Below the pieces are notes generated by a model. It ran no database searches. It was not told where the DNA came from and saw only the letters and a program-made list of their open reading frames with translations. Source: Micromonospora echinospora (GTDB lineage Bacteria > Actinomycetota > Actinomycetes > Mycobacteriales > Micromonosporaceae). Taken from it: DNA of 64,000 nucleotides. The translations under genes were made by a program, and so were the position numbers. The DNA is taken from positions 2,046,001-2,110,000 of the forward strand of contig NZ_JACHJC010000001.1 of assembly GCF_014203425.1 (NCBI RefSeq). Direction: 5' to 3'. Shown piece by piece: positions 59,961 through 64,000 of this stretch (position 1 is its first letter; each line of letters starts with the position of its first letter).

Positions 59961-60650
59961 GTGACGGGTGCGGACAGGGAACCGGTCTACCGGTTCGGGC
60001 GCGGCAGCGAGATGGCGCGCGACGCCTCCCGGGTGGAGGCGTTCAGCGACGCGGTGATCGCCATCGTGCTCACCCTGATGGCCGTCGAACTGCTGGCGTT
60101 CGACCCGGACCTGCCGCAGGACGACGGGCTGGCCGCAGTGCTCATGCAGGAGTGGCGGGCCTACCTGGCGTACGTGATCACCTTCGCCATCGTCGGCCAG
60201 GTCTGGCTGACCCACCACAACATGTGGCGCTACGTCCGCCGGGTCGACCAGATGCTGTTGGTGCTGAACCTGCTGCTGCTGATGTTCGTGGCGGCGATCC
60301 CGTTCACCGCCGACCTGCTCGCGGACAACCTGCGCGGCACCGTCCGCGACCAGCGGCTGACCGCCGCGCTGTACGTGGGCGTGGTGCTCGGCGAGGCGCT
60401 CTTCTTCAACCTGAGCTGGTGGTGGGCGCGCCGCCGCGGGCTGCTGCACCCGGATCTCGATCCGAGGCTGGCGAGCGCGGTGGCCCGCCGGTTCCGGCTC
60501 GGCCCGCTGCTCTACCTGGTCGCGTTCGCCATCGTGTTCATCGACCCGCTGCTGAGCCTGCTGGCGTACCTGCTGCTGGTCGGCGTCTACCTGGTGCGGG
60601 GTCCGGGCGATCTCCCGCCCGCCGGCCAGGAGGCGCCCGACACGCCGTGA
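59961..60650 (+). CDS. TMEM175-type (DUF1211) potassium channel
   Basis: 229 residues from GTG 59961 (site AGGGGG). The TMEM175 signature RVEAFSDAVIAIVLTLMAVE is in the first helix, where the FSD motif builds the pore. Six helices total: AYLAYVITFAIVGQVWL, LLVLNLLLLMFVAAIPFTA, ALYVGVVLGEALFFNLSWWW, GPLLYLVAFAIVFIDPLLSL and so on. Bacterial members form tetrameric K+ channels. It is followed 5 bp later by a 53-bp repeat. Confidence 0.88.
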   Translation: MTGADREPVYRFGRGSEMARDASRVEAFSDAVIAIVLTLMAVELLAFDPDLPQDDGLAAVLMQEWRAYLAYVITFAIVGQVWLTHHNMWRYVRRVDQMLLVLNLLLLMFVAAIPFTADLLADNLRGTVRDQRLTAALYVGVVLGEALFFNLSWWWARRRGLLHPDLDPRLASAVARRFRLGPLLYLVAFAIVFIDPLLSLLAYLLLVGVYLVRGPGDLPPAGQEAPDTP

Positions 60651-60655
60651 GGGTT

Positions 60656-60708
60656 GTTAAGAAGGGGCCCTTCCTCTACCGGAGGCGTTAAGAAGGGGCC
60701 CTTCCTTA
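60656..60708 (-). repeat. 53-bp palindrome-rich intergenic repeat, copy 3
   Basis: On the minus strand it begins TAAGGAAGGGCCCC and ends GAAGGGCCCCTTCTTAAC, again 53 bp. Its first three bases are the TAA stop of the oxidoreductase gene on the minus strand. Its centre (GCCTCCGGTAGAG) matches copy 1. It lies between two convergent genes. Confidence 0.88.
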
Positions 60709-62301
60709 CCTCTCGGCGAGGATGCGGCGGGCCGCGTTGTGGCCGGCTGCGCCGATCACGCTGCCCGCCGGGTGGCAGCCGGCGCTGCCCGCGTACACGC
60801 CGTCCACACCCGTCGCGTACGGCATCCGGTCGGTGAACGACACCGTGTTGTCGACGTGGTGGATGTGCCCGCCGGTGATGCCGAAGTGCGCCTCGATGCC
60901 GGGCGGCGGCAGCGGCACCGCGTCCGCGACGAGGTCACCGGCGCCGGGGGCGTACCGCTCGCAGATCGCGATCAGCCGCTCCAGGTAGCCGGGCAGCGCC
61001 GCGTCCCAGGTGGTGCCGGCCAGCTCGTAGGGGACCGACTGCACGAACAGCGCCGACGAGTGGTGCCCCGCGTCGTCGGACAGCGACGGGTCGACTGTGG
61101 TGTGCAGGTACCACTCGATGGTCGGCTCGTCCGGCAGCCGCCCGGCCCGCACGTCCGCCCACATGCCGCGCAGCGCCGCCATCGGCGACTCGCCGCCGTC
61201 GCCGACGAGCGAGGCCGAGCCGGGGAGCAGGTGGATGGTCGACCCGAACGGGCTCGGCGCGTCGTCCGGCAGACAGGAGAAGCGCGGCAGTCCGGTCAGC
61301 GCCAGGTTGAGCTTGAGCGTGGTGCCGGGGCGGCGGACCGCCGCCATCCGCGCGCCGAGTTCCGCCGGAAGCGCGCCGTCGGGCAACAGCTCCATCAGCC
61401 GGTACGGGTCGCAGGCGCCGAGCACCACCGGGGCGTCCACCTCCCGCCCGTCGGCCAGTGTCACCCCGGCGGCGGCGCCGGACGCCAGCCGGATCGCGGT
61501 GACCGGCGCGTCGGCCACGATCCGCGCCCCGGCGCGCACGGCCGCCTCGGCGAACGTGCGCGACACGGTGCCCATGCCGCCCCGGGTGATCATCCAGGTG
61601 CCGTCCGCGCCCGGCAGCCGGCACATGTTGTGCACCAGGAAGTTGTGCCCGGTGCCCGGGTCGTCCGGGCCGGCGTTGAGCCCGGACAGGCCGTCGGTGA
61701 CCGCGTACATGCTGACCAGCAGCTCGGAGCGGAAGTCGAAGCGGGCCAGGTGGTCGGCGACCGAGCCGTGGACCAGGTCGACGAAGACCTGCCGCAGCGC
61801 GGGCCGCACGTAGCGTTCGGCGGTCTCCTCGACCGGCAGCGGCTCGGCCAGCCACGCCGGGGCGAGATCCTCCCGCAGCTGGGCCAGCTCGGCGTGCAGC
61901 GCGTCGTCGGCGGCGACGTCGGCGGGAGAGAACATCTCCGCGAGCTGCCGCCGGCCGGCCGCGACGTCGCTGCCGGCCAGCAGGTACGGCGAGCCGGGCC
62001 CGCCCGGCGTGGGCAGGAAGTAGTGCGGGTCGCGGCGCAGCACCGGGATGCTCACGTCGAGCGTGGCCAGCAGCTCCGGCGGCATCAGCCCGAGCAGGTA
62101 CGACCCGGTGGAGTGACGCAGCCCCGGCACCTTCGGGAACGGGTTCTCGGTGCGGGTGGCCCCGCCGATCACCCCTGATGCCTCCAGCACCAGCACGTCC
62201 AGGCCGGCGCGGGCCAGCAGGATCGCCGAGACCAGGCCGTTGTGCCCGGCGCCGACCACCACGACGTCGGCGCGGGACGGCAGCTCACTCGCGTCGCTCA
62301 T
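60706..62301 (-). CDS. FAD-dependent oxidoreductase, phytoene-desaturase-like
   Basis: 531 residues from the ATG at 62301. DVVVVGAGHNGLVSAILLAR is the Rossmann FAD site (GxGxxG), with the second half GLDVLVLEA, and GVYAGSAGCHPAGSVIGAAG near the C-terminus closes the flavin site. It is the COG1233/CrtI-like class. No carotenoid genes are nearby, so the reaction is unknown. The stop TAA is the first codon-size unit of a 53-bp repeat. Confidence 0.9.
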   Translation of the reverse strand: MSDASELPSRADVVVVGAGHNGLVSAILLARAGLDVLVLEASGVIGGATRTENPFPKVPGLRHSTGSYLLGLMPPELLATLDVSIPVLRRDPHYFLPTPGGPGSPYLLAGSDVAAGRRQLAEMFSPADVAADDALHAELAQLREDLAPAWLAEPLPVEETAERYVRPALRQVFVDLVHGSVADHLARFDFRSELLVSMYAVTDGLSGLNAGPDDPGTGHNFLVHNMCRLPGADGTWMITRGGMGTVSRTFAEAAVRAGARIVADAPVTAIRLASGAAAGVTLADGREVDAPVVLGACDPYRLMELLPDGALPAELGARMAAVRRPGTTLKLNLALTGLPRFSCLPDDAPSPFGSTIHLLPGSASLVGDGGESPMAALRGMWADVRAGRLPDEPTIEWYLHTTVDPSLSDDAGHHSSALFVQSVPYELAGTTWDAALPGYLERLIAICERYAPGAGDLVADAVPLPPPGIEAHFGITGGHIHHVDNTVSFTDRMPYATGVDGVYAGSAGCHPAGSVIGAAGHNAARRILAER

Positions 62302-62368
62302 GGGCCGGAGCGTAGCGGCGGGCGAGCCCTTGCGGGAGGGTTCGCGGTGGGGCGCTACCGTTCCCGGC

Positions 62369-62788
62369 ATGTCCCCGGCTGTCCAGGTCGCGCTCGCGGT
62401 GGCGCTCGTCGTGGTGGTGCTCCTTCTCCTGCTCGTGCTGCGGCGCGACCGTCCCCGGGACCTGGTCGCCCCTGATCGCCCGGCCGGCGACGGGCAGGCC
62501 GAGGTGGTCCGGCTGGCCCGCGCGGGGCGTACGGTCGAGGCGGTCAAGGTGCTGCGCGAGCAGACCGGGCTGTCGCTGCTGGACGCGAAGCGGGCGGTGG
62601 ACGCGCTGGCGGCCGGCGGCTCCTGGTCGCCCGGCCCGCCGGCACCGGGAAAGGGCGTCGACGAGGCGGTGCGGGCAGAGGCCGCGCGGCTGCTGCACCG
62701 GGGCAAGAAGATCCAGGCGATCAAGGTGGTGCGGGAGCACACGCACATGTCGCTCGCCGACGCCAAGCGGTACGTCGAGGGCCTCTGA
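62369..62788 (+). CDS. Membrane protein with two L7/L12-like segments
   Basis: 139 residues from the ATG at 62369. A single helix (VALAVALVVVVLLLLLVLR) anchors the protein, and the rest is cytoplasmic. Two repeated units follow: RTVEAVKVLREQTGLSLLDA then KRAVDAL, and KKIQAIKVVREHTHMSLADA then KRYVEGL. Both resemble the C-terminal-helix segment of ribosomal L7/L12 (K.V.E.TGL.L.EAK..V). It could recruit translation GTPases or be unrelated convergence. It is divergent from the oxidoreductase gene (67-bp gap). Confidence 0.72.
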   Translation: MSPAVQVALAVALVVVVLLLLLVLRRDRPRDLVAPDRPAGDGQAEVVRLARAGRTVEAVKVLREQTGLSLLDAKRAVDALAAGGSWSPGPPAPGKGVDEAVRAEAARLLHRGKKIQAIKVVREHTHMSLADAKRYVEGL

Positions 62789-62799
62789 CGCCGGACGGC

Positions 62800-62824
62800 C
62801 GTCACCGGGCGTTCACCTTATAGT
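62800..62824 (+). promoter_or_regulatory. PHO box overlapping a TATAGT promoter
   Basis: Two 11-bp direct units, CGTCACCGGGC (62800-62810) and GTTCACCTTAT (62811-62821), match the actinomycete PHO box GTTCACCnnnn pattern. A strong -10, TATAGT (62819-62824), overlaps the second unit; no good -35 is present, as expected for a PhoP-activated promoter. It lies 72 bp upstream of the PhoX-type gene. Confidence 0.75.
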
Positions 62825-62892
62825 GGCAGTTGTCGATGCATTTCCGTCTTACCGTCGACGGGACACCCACCGCCTCCGGGAGGTAATCCCCG

Positions 62893-64000
62893 ATGGATCG
62901 TCGTACCGTCCTGCGTGCCACAGCCGTCGGCGGCGCCGCCGCTTTCGCCGGTGGTCTCTGGGCCGCGGCGGCCGCACCGGCCCAGCCGGCCCAGCCCGGC
63001 CCCGGCCCGTACGGCGACCTGCTGGCCGCCGACGCCAACGGTCTCCAGGTGCCGGCCGGCTTCACCAGCCGGGTGATCGCACGCTCCGGGCAGCGGGTCG
63101 CGGGCACCTCGTACACCTGGCACCCGGCGCCGGACGGCGGCGCCTGCTTCCCGGCCGCCGACGGCTGGATCTACGTCTCCAACTCGGAGGTGCCGCTCGT
63201 CGGCGGCGCGTCGGCGGTGCGGTTCGCGGCTGACGGCGCGATCGCCGCCGCGTACCGGATCCTCGGCGGCACGAACGTCAATTGCGCCGGCGGGCCCACC
63301 CCGTGGGGGACGTGGCTGTCGTGCGAGGAGGTGCCGCTGGGTCGGGTCTTCGAGACCTGGCCGGAGGGGGGCCGGTCCGGCGAGGAGCGGACCCGGATGG
63401 GGCGCTTCAAGCACGAGGCGGCGGCCTGCGATCCGCAGCGGCGGGTGGTCTACCTGACCGAGGACGAGTCGGACGGCTGCTTCTACCGGTTCGTGCCGGA
63501 CACCTGGGGTGACCTGCGCACCGGCAAGGTGCAGGTGCTCTGCGCCCCGGACGGCCAGGTCACCGGGCCGGTCACCTGGCGGGACCTGCCGGACCGCGAC
63601 GGGTTCCCGGTGCCCACCCGCTACCAGGTGGGCGCCGCGCAGACGTTCGACGGCGGCGAGGGCTGCTGGTACGCCGACGACACCTGCTGGTTCACCACAA
63701 AGGGCGACAACCGGGTGTGGGCGTACGACGCGGTGAACCAGCGGCTCGACCTCGCGTACGACGACTCGCTGGTGCCGGCCGGCGCCGCGCCGCTGACCGG
63801 CGTCGACAACATCACCGGCACCGCCGGCGGCGACCTCTACGTGGCCGAGGACGGCGGCAACATGGAGATCAACATGATCACGCCGGCCGGCGTGGTGACC
63901 CCGTTCGTGCGGGTCCTCGGGCAGTCCGAGTCGGAGATCACCGGGCCCGCGTTCTCCCCGGACGGCAGCCGGCTCTACTTCTCCTCCCAGCGCGGCACCA
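62893..64000 (+). CDS. PhoX-family (DUF839) phosphatase, 3' end cut off
   Basis: The frame is open from ATG 62893 to the window edge, 369 residues seen. A twin-arginine signal (MDRRTVLRATAVGGAAAFAG) marks Tat export. The PhoX-type beta propeller has NCAGGPTPWGTWLSCEE, RFKHEAAACDP, VYLTEDESDGCFYRFVPDTW and LYVAEDGGNMEINMI. The family contains Ca/Fe-dependent alkaline phosphatases. With the upstream PHO box it should be a phosphate-starvation enzyme. The end lies outside the window. Confidence 0.9.
   Translation, partial: MDRRTVLRATAVGGAAAFAGGLWAAAAAPAQPAQPGPGPYGDLLAADANGLQVPAGFTSRVIARSGQRVAGTSYTWHPAPDGGACFPAADGWIYVSNSEVPLVGGASAVRFAADGAIAAAYRILGGTNVNCAGGPTPWGTWLSCEEVPLGRVFETWPEGGRSGEERTRMGRFKHEAAACDPQRRVVYLTEDESDGCFYRFVPDTWGDLRTGKVQVLCAPDGQVTGPVTWRDLPDRDGFPVPTRYQVGAAQTFDGGEGCWYADDTCWFTTKGDNRVWAYDAVNQRLDLAYDDSLVPAGAAPLTGVDNITGTAGGDLYVAEDGGNMEINMITPAGVVTPFVRVLGQSESEITGPAFSPDGSRLYFSSQRGT

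Noticed and set aside
58209..60449. A 746-residue minus-strand open frame opposite the MBL-Rieske gene
   Set aside because: Composition is that of a shadow frame, and the plus strand has intact metal and Rieske motifs.

Overview
The window is a 64 kb piece of an actinomycete chromosome. It is very GC-rich, uses many GTG starts, and carries the translation and secretion backbone in the order expected for this group. The gene order, together with a 53-bp intergenic repeat present three times, points to Micromonosporaceae and most likely Micromonospora. That family-level assignment is inferred from style and synteny, not from a database search. No rRNA, tRNA, CRISPR array, prophage or insertion sequence was seen.

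Layout. 1-4.7 kb (minus strand): a DinB-like protein cut by the window edge, a universal stress protein, a drug-efflux MFS pump behind two palindromic MarR-type operators, the MarR regulator and a PhoD-like phosphatase. 4.8-11.1 kb: ftsY, a small-molecule kinase, then the nitrogen operon amtB-glnK-glnD behind a GlnR box. 11.2-14.7 kb: an ABC exporter translationally coupled to a two-component system. 14.8-20.3 kb: ffh, a Uma2 nuclease, an amidohydrolase, a TetR regulator and an archaeal/eukaryal-type proS. 20.3-27.2 kb: a DUF402 protein and the block rpsP-khpA-rimM-trmD-rplS-lepB-lepB-nudix-rnhB-DUF2469.

27.2-36.5 kb holds a sulfite-oxidase-like enzyme, a methyltransferase, an M23 peptidase, a PLP enzyme, xerC, two small unknowns and dprA-comM-yraN. 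36.7-48.7 kb is the accessory part. It contains half of a BMP-type binding protein, a 3622-residue secreted RHS toxin with LamG domains, a Hint autoprocessing domain and a nuclease tip, and a SUKH immunity gene overlapping its stop codon. Base composition falls from about 70% G+C to 50-60% exactly at the toxin tip and immunity gene, which suggests that this cassette is exchangeable.

48.9-57.8 kb returns to the backbone: a membrane protein, rpsB, tsf, pyrH, frr, cdsA, rlmN and a DivIVA protein with a 27-bp tandem repeat. 57.8-64 kb carries a DUF2631 protein, a metallo-beta-lactamase/Rieske fusion, a TMEM175-type channel, a CrtI-like oxidoreductase, a membrane protein with two L7/L12-like segments, and the 5' part of a Tat-exported PhoX-family gene behind a PHO box.

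Three regulatory inputs can be read directly: nitrogen (GlnR box before amtB), phosphate (PHO box before phoX) and a drug or stress signal (MarR operators before the efflux pump). The most novel-looking material is the RHS-Hint-nuclease/SUKH cassette and the 53-bp repeat, whose first three bases serve as the stop codon of two of its three neighbouring genes.
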